A DNA stretch of 16,635 bases from Candidatus Aalborgicola danicus (GTDB taxonomy: Bacteria > Pseudomonadota > Gammaproteobacteria > Burkholderiales > Burkholderiaceae_C), in contig JADJBC010000058.1 in NCBI GenBank assembly GCA_016703945.1, forward strand, positions 1-16,635. The letters run 5' to 3'. The position numbers were made by a program, and so were the translations under genes. The notes under the pieces are model-generated. The model made no database searches, had not been told where the DNA came from, and worked only from the letters and a program-made list of their open reading frames with translations. Shown here in pieces: positions 5,976 to 14,227 of the stretch (within the stretch, counting starts at the first letter, position 1; each line of letters starts with the position of its first letter).

Positions 5976-7760
5976 ATGCAATCACCATCGCACTGGAAGA
6001 AAACACGCAACGCCGCGCTGGCAACGGCCTTCACATTGGCGGGCGGCTATTCCCATGCCACCAGCATCGTCCCGACTACGCTCGAAAATTCCCCGATGTG
6101 GGCTGGTTTCCCTAAAACTGGGCCGAAGTTCAACTCCCAACTATTCTAGAAACCCGCGCTCAGCCCACGGCAAACCGTTTTCACCATCAGCTGCCGGCGC
6201 TTATCCGTGGGGGTATTCGCGGGGTTGACCGCAATACCAACTCCATTCTGGCGGTGGGCGGGGGGTTTGGCACAAACCCGAATGTCGGGCCGGCCGGAGT
6301 TCTCCACGAGCCCCTGAGCAGCACCCCGCGGCGCAACACCGATACGGCCCAACACCCCCACCCCCACACCGACACCCACACCCACACCGACACCAGGACA
6401 CCACGACCACTCCACGACCGGACTTCCCACGCCCCACACCCACACCCACACCCACACCCACCCACACCCACACCCACCACACACACCCACACCCCCACAC
6501 CCACTCCAACGCCTTCCCCCCCCAGACGGGGGCTACTCCTCTTGATTGGTTTAACTTTACCGATGCAAATAATTGGTACTACCGGGCCCGCTCGGCACCG
6601 CTACCGAGGAACACACCCGATGCTAGTGGCTTTAGCAAATACCGCCAGAAGAGTTCGCGCCCAGAATACAGCAAGCACAACGGTTACCTGGGCGTTCCCT
6701 TAGCGAATTACAACCGCCGTGATGACATCCACTTCAATGGCAAAGCCTGGGTCAGCTGCACTCCACTGGGTACACAAAAAACACGAAACTCAGAGGATGC
6801 ACATGAAGGAATGAAATTCCTGTACTGCGACAACTACTGCCACGGGCAGCAGCGGGAACGTACCGAAGGTGGACATCAGCGCAAAACCCTTAGCAGCGTG
6901 GTCAGGCACCATCCGGCGCCTACCCCGAGGCCTATGGGAGCACCACATACACAGCCAGTGGGGGGGTAAGCAGCAAGGATGGTACGGATAAATTAGCAGA
7001 CCTTGAGGGCAATTATTTCCCCACTGGATCTACGTTGTTCTACCAGACAAACACGACTCTGGAAACCAGATGGCCCCTTACGATGTGCGTACGACCAACG
7101 AGGCTTTGCCTACGGCAGGGGCAGACATCAGGTGGTGGCGATGCCCGCACTAGCTCTGACCGAAGCTTGCAATTCTGCTGAAGCTCTTAGGACTGCCACT
7201 ATTCGGGTCGACCACCTTGGAGACAAATGACCGAAGCCTTCAAAAGGGAGGTACTCCCTGTATTTTTTCACAGAACTTTTTATTGGCAAGAGTGTTAACG
7301 GCGTTACTTTACAAGAGCGATGACCCAAATGAATGGGGGGGGCAACGGCCTCATGTCAATTGGGCACGATTGGACAGCTCCACCGCCAGTGCCACCGCTC
7401 ACACTACACCACCAACTCGTTGATCCGTCTCAGCTTTACCGGTGCCAATGCCGTCACCTACTACAGCTGCAAACAACGCGTACTCAATGGTTCACCTCCG
7501 CAACTGCACGACCATAACTGGTAGGAACTTACAGCATAGGAAACCCTTGGGCGACGGTCACGCGTGAAGATGACCAATGAGCCCAGTCAGGCCGCAACGC
7601 GCCTTTGACCTATGAGCGCATCTTTGGCGGAGCGCAGGAGTGGCAAAGTGTATTTGGGCTATCGAGACCAAGTTGGGCTTGCGAAAAAATGCACGACAAC
7701 CTGGAAGCCACCAACCACCCTTATTCCATCAAATTGGCATTCCAGTTGGCCCCGCCCTAA
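5976..7760 (+). pseudogene. Secreted protein with Pro/Thr linker, family not recognised (frame-broken)
   Basis: The start is ATG 5976 behind a strong GGAGG. The first residues (MQSPSHWKKTRNAALATAF, then TLAGGYSHA) form a Sec signal peptide, followed by TSIVPTTLENSPMWAGFP. After a frame change comes a low-complexity Pro-Thr stretch encoded by CACCCA-type repeats (about 6351-6507), a typical flexible linker in exported enzymes and adhesins. Beyond it lie an aromatic-rich domain (FNFTDANNWYYR; GFSKYRQKSSRPEYSKHNGY; DDIHFNGKAWVSC; NYFPTGSTLFYQTNTTLE) and a C-terminal part (TNSLIRLSFTGANAV; FGGAQEWQSVFG; NHPYSIKLAFQLAPP) ending at TAA 7758-7760. Asn, Tyr and Thr richness fits an extracellular protein. 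I cannot assign a family or reaction. At least six frameshifts are needed. The next gene starts 33 bases on, which suggests an operon. Confidence 0.5.
6351..6507 (+). repeat. CACCCA-type microsatellite coding for a Pro-Thr linker
   Basis: Two blocks (about 6351-6394 and 6432-6507) consist almost entirely of CACCCA and ACACCC units with occasional GACACC variants, separated by a less regular 37 bases. In one frame they encode alternating Pro and Thr. Such tracts are prone to replication slippage and also to base-calling errors, so the unit count given here may not be exact. Confidence 0.8.
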
Positions 7761-7793
7761 GGGTTGCAAATTGCGAGTCGGCGCGGCACCTGT

Positions 7794-8919
7794 ATGAAGC
7801 CTCACCACGCAGCAGAGGCGCTGCGTGCGTTGTGCAAGTCGGGGTTGCACCCCGACGTGTTGGTGCCTGCCTTCCTCGAAGCCTTGCACGCGGTGGTGCC
7901 TAGCTACCGCAATCTGTTTGACTGGACGGATGCGCAGGGGCGTTTGGTGCGCTATTACATCGAAGGCCCCATCGACACCGCGGTGGCACAACTGTATTTC
8001 GATGCGTTCCACAACAAGCTCGAAGCGGCCGCCATGCCGATGTTTGATTCTCTCCAAGCCAACAAGCGTCGGGAGTGCGCAGCGCCCAAGAATTGCAACA
8101 TATGGCATTCTATGGTTCCGCGCTTTATACCGAAATCCGGCGGCCCCAAAGTTTTCACACCCGCTTGGAGGCTGTCATTCGTGGCGCGAGCGGCCAGTTG
8201 ATTGGATCATTGGTGCTGTACCGGGGGCTCAAAGACCCTAGCTATTCCCGGGATGACGAGCTTCGTCTGGCATCCACGTTGCCGGCATTTGCAGCCGCTA
8301 TGGAGTCTTACGAGCCTGTCAATTCTGACGACACTTTTATTCCCACACCCCACCCACCCGAAACCCTGCTTCTAACACTTGACGGTAGCTTGTGTCACGC
8401 GTCGCCCGGTGCCCATGCGCTGCTGCTGATGGCCGAAGGCCGGGCCTCGCGCGACGCACTATCTCGTCCGCTCGATGCGTTGGCGGGCAGTTTGCTGCAA
8501 ATGCTGATGGCATTGTTGCGCGAGCAAGCACTGCCTGCACAGCTAACGCCTCCCCGCAGTCCGAGTAGCCAATTGATGCACCACCCCGGCAGGTCGGTTT
8601 GTAGCCACCGGCACACTGCTTACCGCAACGCAAAGCACGGAGCAGTCCTTGGTGCAAGTCAGCTTGCAACGGTTTGAGCCGCACCGGGTGGCACTGGCGC
8701 GTGCCTTGCGCGCACTGCCGCTCTCCCCGACCCCAAATGGCGGTGTGTTGCGACCTGTACCACGGTTACACCCACACTGGGACAGCGCGCGCATGGGCAC
8801 GGCCACCCCCACGGTGACAAATCACATGCGCAACGCCTACGACCAAATTGGATGTACGTTCAGCCATTGCGCTTCGACCGCACTGGAGGCCAAAGGATTT
8901 ACCCGACATTTCGCAATAA
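7794..8919 (+). pseudogene. LuxR-family transcriptional regulator with N-terminal sensory region (frame-broken)
   Basis: DNA-binding regulator. The start is ATG 7794 (an in-frame TTG at 7764 is possible). Residues 1 to about 95 read openly (HHAAEALRALCKSGLHPDVL, then VPSYRNLFDWTD and YYIEGPIDTAVAQLYFDAF), a GAF/PAS-like sensory half seen in this class of regulators. After a shift near 8070 the frame continues with LEAVIRGASGQLIGSLVLYR, DDELRLASTLPAFAAAME and a linker. After a second shift near 8600 comes VSLQRFEPHRVALARALRAL, followed by a LuxR-type helix-turn-helix spread over two frames: MAVCCDLYHGYTHTG, then MGTATPTVTNHMRNAYDQIG, where the TPTVTNHMR.AY pattern is the recognition helix of the family. 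The stop is probably TAA 8917-8919. Length (about 370 residues) is normal. It probably controls the surrounding secreted-protein genes (inference from position). Confidence 0.72.
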
Positions 8920-8981
8920 GAAAAAAGCTAAACTTAGAGCTTATTTGGTTTGCTCAAGCAACTATCCATATTGGAGCAATG

Positions 8982-11201
8982 ATGAACGCTATTTTTGAAA
9001 CCCCGAACAACACAACTCCCCCAATAAGTGACCCTCTAAGCGATGGTGTGAGCGCCGGCGTAAGCCTAACCACTGCCGCCACGCTGCTGGCTACTTTGAC
9101 TGCCTGCGGTGGCGGAGCTGATGACCCGGATGCCATCCATCGCTTGGTGCATAGCCAAAGTGCGCCCTATCGTCCCGAGCTATTGCCGCGCGGGGTTCCC
9201 AAAACACCCGCTTCAACCGGTGCGACGGGTTGGGTGGTTCGACCACGCGCCGTGCAGCGCACACCCACGCCGACGGAGTTTTTTGATTGGGCGGAGAAGA
9301 GCTTTCCCGGGTATTTTCCCAGTCATGAAAGAGATCAGGGCGCGTCCGGCTTGATTTACCGCTATTACTCCATCACCGCGACGTATATGGCAGTGTTTGG
9401 CAGCGAGGTGCTGATCTTGGGACCGTTATTTTGACTGGCAACAAAGTGGTCAACGTGGGCACACGTTCCAGCTTTGCGGCAGCGGTTTTGCATCCCGCCG
9501 CAGGCGGTACCCGTTTTTAGCGACGAAGCTTCCGACGCTGTACTGCTTTCTTACATTGCAGGCCCAGGTTTTCCGCCTGGCGAAGCCGAGGATTGCCGCA
9601 GTGCGTGCCAAGGGGTAAGCCGCGTGGCTCAGGTGAACAACTCGCTTCCACCCTTACTGGCCAGCCAAAGCGGCTGGGTTTGGTTGGCTGGGCAGGATAC
9701 GACCATTGATACCAATGAGTTGTTCGTTCATTCCGCGCCGATGTCGTACATGGTGTGGTACCAGTTGTTCAAGTCCCCCGATGCGATACGCCGACGCTGG
9801 GCGTTGGCTTTGTCGGAAGTGTTCGTGGTGGCTATGCGGGGAATACAGGACACCATGGACTGGCCGTCTTTTGCCATGAGCAGCGTATTGGGATTTACTG
9901 TGAACACGGGTTTGGCACCTACCGCACGCTGCTCGAAGAGTTGAGCCTGAACCCGGCCATGGGCGAATATTTAAGTGCACGCGGCAACCAGAAAGAAAAC
10001 CCGGCCACTGGCCAACTGCCGGATGAAAACTACGCCCGCGAGGTGATGCAGCTCTTCGCTATCGGGCTTTATGAGCTGAACCTGGACGGTTCGCTGAAGC
10101 TCAACGCACAAGGCAAGCCCATAGAAACCTACACCGCCAGCGACGTCAGCAACCTGGCGCGCGTATTTACTGGCTGGGGCCACAACTACGCGGTGGGGAA
10201 GTTCACCAGCCCTAAGCCCCCTTTCTTCAAACGCAACAATGTTGACATCGCGCGTGGGCGCATGGTTTTTGACGCGGCACAACATGCGCCGCAGGAGAAG
10301 AAGTTTCTCTCGACCACAATTGCGGCCAGGTACCACTCCAGGGCAGAGTCCTCGCTCGCCACGGACGCCCCTGGCCAACCACTCCTTAACAATGGCCCGT
10401 TTCCGGCCGAAGCAGTTCACACAGCAGCGCTTGGTCACCAGCAACCCCAGTTCCGGCCTATATTGCCCGCAGCGCACCGTGTTTAATATGACAACTCCAC
10501 ATTATGGGCGAGGGGACTTGAAGGCCAAGTCTTGCGTGCCACATTGCTCTCGATGATGAGGCCCGCAATGCAGACAACCTGGCCTCCAACACCTTTGGCA
10601 AACTGCGGGAACCCATTGTGCGTATTGCCCAGTGGGGCCGCACCTTCAAGGTGAACTCCCGCTACGGCACCTGGAAGACCAATATCACCCCATGGTCACC
10701 GACTTCGGACTTCGCGCAGTATCCATGAACCCGCCATCGGTTTCAGTTTTATCCCTAGGCTATGTCCCCCCCTTTTTTCCCATGGCGCGCAAGAGAGCGA
10801 AACGGCCCCGGAATTCCAGATCGTGAACGAAAAGCACGGTGCCGCCTGGGCCAACTTTTTGAAGGTATTGTCCAAAGAGGGCATCTGGTGAGGACGCCCG
10901 AGAGCCAGGGCGGACTCGCGCCCACCCGACGCCAACCGACGGACCCCGGATCACGTGCCCGGATTACAGTGCCGAATTGGCCCCTGGAAGAATTGGCCGG
11001 ATGACCAGGCACTTTGGTGGATCGTCTGAAATTGCTGCTCTGTGCCGGGCAGTTATCACCGGCCACGGTGAACCCTGATCGTCAATGGCTTGAGTGGATC
11101 GACTGCAAGCTAAAAGTTCCAACGACGATTTCAAGCAAGTGCACCTTGCGCGCGCCCTGCTGTTTGTGATGTGCAGTGCCGAGTATCTGGTGCAACGGTA
11201 A
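8982..11201 (+). pseudogene. DUF1800 family exported lipoprotein (frame-broken)
   Basis: PF08811-type protein, usually about 500-700 residues and nearly always next to a DUF1501 gene; its biochemical role is not established. The start is ATG 8982, with GGAG at 8973-8976. The N-terminus holds a lipobox (TLLATLTAC, then GGG), so it should be a lipoprotein. Residues around 100-145 form a small domain common in betaproteobacterial exported proteins (FFDWAEKSFPGYFPSHE, LIYRYYS, LILGP). The DUF1800 body follows in changing frames: IAAVRAKG, DTNELFVHSAPMSYMVWYQL, RRRWALALSEVFVVAMRGI, HGFGTYRTLLEELSLNPAMG, NQKENPATGQLPDENYAREV, MQLFAIGLYELNLDG, ETYTASDVSNLARVFTGW, LASNTFGKLREPIVRIAQWG, GYVPPF, APEFQIVNE, WANFLKVLSKEGIW, and a C-terminal FVMCSAEYLVQR before TAA 11199-11201. 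At least eight shifts are needed. It ends 11 bases before the DUF1501 gene. Confidence 0.88.
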
Positions 11202-11212
11202 GGAGTCAGCCC

Positions 11213-12502
11213 ATGAACTTTCTCAACCCACAACGACACACGCGACGCGCCTTTTTGCGCCGGGCGGGGACAACTGGCACTAGCCGGCACGGCGGCGGCA
11301 CCACTGGCGATCAACCTGGCTGCCATGGGCGAGGCGGCGGCCTTTACCGCAACCGACTACAAAGCCCTGGTGTGCATTTTTTTGACAGGCGGCAACGACT
11401 ATGCGAATACGGTAGTGCCGTTTGATACGGCCAGCCACGCCCAATATTTGAGCCTGCGCGGCAGTAGCCTGGGCACCGCCCACGCTGCCTTGGGTGCCAC
11501 CGAGCTCACGCCCAGCGCGGCACTGGCCAATGGTTTGCAATACGCCCTGGCCCCCAGATGACCGACATGGCGCGGGTGTTCAATGAAGGGCGCATGGCCG
11601 TGCAGCTCAATGTAGGGCCATTGGTTGTGCCGTTGACGCGCGCAGAATACGATGCGCGCACATTGCCCCAGCCCCCCAAGCTTTTTTCGCACAACGACCA
11701 GCAATCCATCTGGCAAGCCCAGGGCCCGGAGGGGACCACGCGCTCGTAAAGGGCAACACTCGGGACAGTTCTTTTGCAAAGACCCGCCATGCGCAGCGCT
11801 TTTGAGCAGCTGGTCACGCAGGCGCAATCGCACGTACTGGCGGAGTCCTACAACGCCGTGACACGGCGCAGCCTGGGTGCTGAGGCACAAGTCAACGCCG
11901 CGATCAACAGCGCCAACCTCAGCACCACTTTCCCTACTGACAACACGCTGGCGGATCAACCGAAAGTAGCACGGCTCATTGGTGGACGTGCAACGCTTGG
12001 GCTAAAGCGCCAGGTGTTTATGGTGACCCTGGACGGTTTTGACACACACGACAACATGTTGTCGCGGCACCCCGCATTGCTGCGCAAACTCAGCGGGGCG
12101 ATGGGTGCCTTTGATGCGGCCATGACGGAGCTGGGTGTCTCGCGTCAAGTCACCACTTTTACGGCGTCCGACTTTGGGCGTGCTCTCAGCCCCAACAACA
12201 CCGGCACCGACCACGGTTGGGGCGGACACCAGTTTGTGATGGGTGGTGCGGTCAAAGGCAGCGCCTTCTACGGCACGCCGCCCCCGCTGTCAGTAGGTAA
12301 CACCAGCGCTCCGCAAGACCAATGGCACGTAGGCCAGGGTCGCTTGCTGCCAAGTACCTCGGTCGATCAATACGCCGCCACATTGGCGCGCTGGTTTGGC
12401 GTGGCAGATACCGAGCTTTACCAAATTTTGCCGAATCTGGTGCATTTTGGGGACAAGGCGAGCCGCCCGGATTACCCGATTAATTTGGGTTTTTTGGGCT
12501 GA
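11213..12502 (+). pseudogene. DUF1501 family Tat-exported protein (frame-broken, internally shortened)
   Basis: PF07394-type protein, the standard partner of DUF1800; related to the sulfatase/alkaline-phosphatase superfamily, activity unproven. The start is ATG 11213, with AAGGAG at 11200-11205 overlapping the DUF1800 stop. A twin-arginine signal (TRRAFLRRAG, then a hydrophobic QLALAGTAAAPLAINLA) predicts Tat export. Next come YKALVCIFLTGGNDYANTVV, MARVFNEGRMAVQLNVGPLV, KLFSHNDQQSIWQAQGPEG, and, after a disturbed stretch, SHVLAESYNAVTRRSLGAEA, VFMVTLDGFDTHDNM, TTFTASDFGRALSPNN, TDHGWGGHQFVMGGAVKG and a complete C-terminus. Two shifts lie in homopolymers (G run 11266-11269; C run 11551-11555). 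Between about 11738 and 11790 the segment that normally follows PEG and carries a GWGGR-type motif is missing or scrambled, and only about 50 bases remain. The final 240 residues are uninterrupted. Confidence 0.9.
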
Positions 12503-12977
12503 TAACTGAGTGGCTGACCCAAAGAAAAATCAAACGCATGTGGCGAGACCTGGCATAGGTTTTGTTCATGAACTCCCAGGTGTTTGGCGGTACATAAGCG
12601 TGCGCAGCTGCTTGTTCGCCCGACTGTTATCCGAAAGTCGGCTTCCAGTCTGCTAAGTCCGTCGGTATGACCCGCATTTATCCAAACCGGCTACATCGAC
12701 CAAAGCCCACGGGTGCAGATTCGTTCGAGTGGGCATAGTGTCAGAGTTCAGGTCGATTGGTTAGTAACCAAATAGTTTGGGCTTGCTGCGGATAAATGGC
12801 TATAAAAATTCCGAAGCTGCTGACCGACAAGCTGAATGTTGATACCCTCAAGACTTCCGTGTATGAATCGCTTGGCTCTGATCCACCGCGTTTTGTAGCA
12901 TTACCAGTGGTATCGAAATGAAGGCATCGAGGTCTTGGTTTCGCAACGAAATCGTTCAAACCAAGACGACTGCATCG
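12503..12977. other. Intergenic stretch downstream of the DUF1501 gene
   Basis: I see no protein family on either strand. A small hairpin (CCGACT at 12620-12625 with AGTCGG at 12636-12641) lies 118 bases after the DUF1501 stop; it lacks a T run, so I do not call it a terminator. The genes on both sides point towards this region, so transcription from both should end here. Confidence 0.4.
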
Positions 12978-13369
12978 TCAACGAGTCTGCATTACTTTGG
13001 TACTGAGAGAACCGTCAGGATTGATTACATGCTGCTCAGTTCCTTTGCGAATGATCGTAAAAGCAACGCTCTTGACCACCCCGAATCACTTTCCTGGGTG
13101 GCGCAGTAACCTTGTTCTGACCGGGCGCCATGTACCCGTATCAACCCGCCGACCCTGACTGCTGCGGTGCCATCCGTATTCATTGTGAATTCGATCGTAC
13201 TTCCGGCTGTAGGGCCACTGCCAATGATTCCCACCATGGTTTTACCCACCCATTTCGCCTGAATCTCTTGGGGCGAAAGAGGGCCATCTTGCGCGCCAGC
13301 CGGCATTGCTGCCAACACGATGGAGGACAAAAAGCCAAGATCAATTAGTTTCGAACGTTTTGGTGTCAT
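12978..13369 (-). pseudogene. Small secreted protein, DUF995-like (frame-broken)
   Basis: Short exported protein of about 130 residues. The chosen start is ATG 13369-13367 (MTPKRSKLIDLGFLSSIVLA, then AMPAGAQ), a clear Sec signal with an AxA cleavage site; an upstream in-frame ATG at 13414 would add 15 polar residues before the signal and is less likely. The mature part reads DGPLSPQEIQAKWVGKTMVG, STIEFTMNTDGTAAV, GYCAT, RGGQERCF, TIIRKGTEQHVINPDGSLS and ends at TGA 12980-12978. The order (qualifier W, GTA, GYC, GQERCF, NPDGSLSG-like) recalls DUF995-type proteins with paired Cys; I am only moderately sure. Two single-base shifts occur within about 40 bases: in a GGG run at 13096-13098 and an AAAA run at 13059-13062 (plus-strand bases). 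No function is known. Confidence 0.55.
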
Positions 13370-13619
13370 CAGATTTTCCAGCGAACGAAGGCGTGATTTG
13401 CTCTGCTTCGTCACATAGATGTCTGTCGGTTGAACTCGTTTTTCTTCCTCTCACTTCCGCCGTAGTTTGCACGTTTCTTGAGGATTACGGCAACTAGGAC
13501 GGTTTGTTGTTTTTCTGATATGGCCCGTCAGCTTGAACTTCACCCAAGCAAGTTGCCTTGGCGTACTGCCCTTCCTACTTTAAGCGCACCTGGAGGCCCG
13601 TACCCTAAATGGGTCGCGT

Positions 13620-13814
13620 TTGGATATTCATGCAGTGATAGTGAACGCTTGTAGCAACAAAGCCTGCCTGGGATCCGACGGCTTCCATTGCATTGGCAAA
13701 ATAGCTGATCTGCTGGCTAACTTGAAGGCAGCGAACTGTGAGCGGATTGAGGTTGCATCAGTGATTTCCGTTGGACCTGATCCTCGATGGGAGAAAAACC
13801 ACAAATCCCGCTAA
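13620..13814 (+). CDS. Possible short cysteine-containing ORF, not recognised
   Basis: A 64-residue frame starting with TTG (LDIHAVIVNACSNKACLGSD, GFHCIGKIADLLANLKAANC, VASVISVGPDPRW). The composition looks protein-like, with four Cys in the first 40 residues, including C..KACLGSDGFHC, which could be a metal or disulfide pattern. It has no clear ribosome-binding site, and it may be a fragment of a longer broken gene. I do not recognise it, and it may be non-coding. Confidence 0.22.
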   Translation: MDIHAVIVNACSNKACLGSDGFHCIGKIADLLANLKAANCERIEVASVISVGPDPRWEKNHKSR

Positions 13815-13851
13815 CGACAGCTTCAGAGTTTTGGCGATGAGGAAATAGTGA

Positions 13852-13899
13852 AAATGGACCGCCGCCGGCTACGGCCGCTATGGAGAATATGGTCCATTT
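13852..13899. repeat. 9-bp inverted repeat enclosing a GC-rich inner palindrome
   Basis: AAATGGACC (13852-13860) is the exact reverse complement of GGTCCATTT (13891-13899). The 30-base loop contains CCG/CGG repeats (GCCGCCGGCTACGGCCGC) that can fold on themselves, giving a two-level stem. There is no T run, so it is not a standard terminator. It could be an extragenic palindrome or a mobile-element end. Confidence 0.5.
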
Positions 13900-14227
13900 C
13901 GACGTGCAGCAGCAGCCGACCGGTTACGCCCCCAGAACTGACTTCCATTGCCGAGCCTACCAACACCCTACCCGCATGGTTTGGGCCATTGGTTCCCTCC
14001 AGATTTATGGGCGTTTGACACATTGCGATGAGGCGGGGGCAGTAAAGCCCCACCCCAGCCGTCGTCACCACACTGGCTCCGGGCAGAATTGTGAGTCAAG
14101 TTTGCACCGTATGCTATAAGGAAAATAATGGCTATTTACGCTTATTCCACGTGGAGGGCTAACGGCCAATAATGCTCCACAAAATTCTTCCCAAAGGTGT
14201 GAGAACCTGCGGTTTAGAACTCACCCC

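Larger units (their letters stand above)
13370..14227. other. Long stretch without a convincing gene
   Basis: About 860 bases between two minus-strand genes. It holds one possible short open frame (13620-13814) and a large inverted repeat (13852-13899). No remnant of a transposase or other named family was recognised in any frame. The promoter of the small secreted gene should lie just right of 13369, but I see no clear boxes. Confidence 0.4.

Noticed and set aside
6351..6507. CRISPR-like repeat array
   Set aside because: The repeats are contiguous hexanucleotides without spacers and lie in a coding linker.
6146..6509. Minus-strand Gly/Val/Trp-rich open frames over the CACCCA tract
   Set aside because: They are low-complexity reverse-strand translations of the microsatellite, without start signals or family resemblance.
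8915..8945. Terminator between the LuxR and DUF1800 genes
   Set aside because: The AAGCT/AGCTT stem is only five AT-rich pairs, and the short gap fits an operon better.
11213..12502. Programmed ribosomal frameshifting in the DUF1501 gene
   Set aside because: Shifts occur at several places, in both directions and in all genes of the window, and no slippery heptamer with a downstream structure is evident; errors or decay are simpler.
12620..12641. Rho-independent terminator after DUF1501
   Set aside because: The 6-bp stem has a 10-base loop and no following T run.
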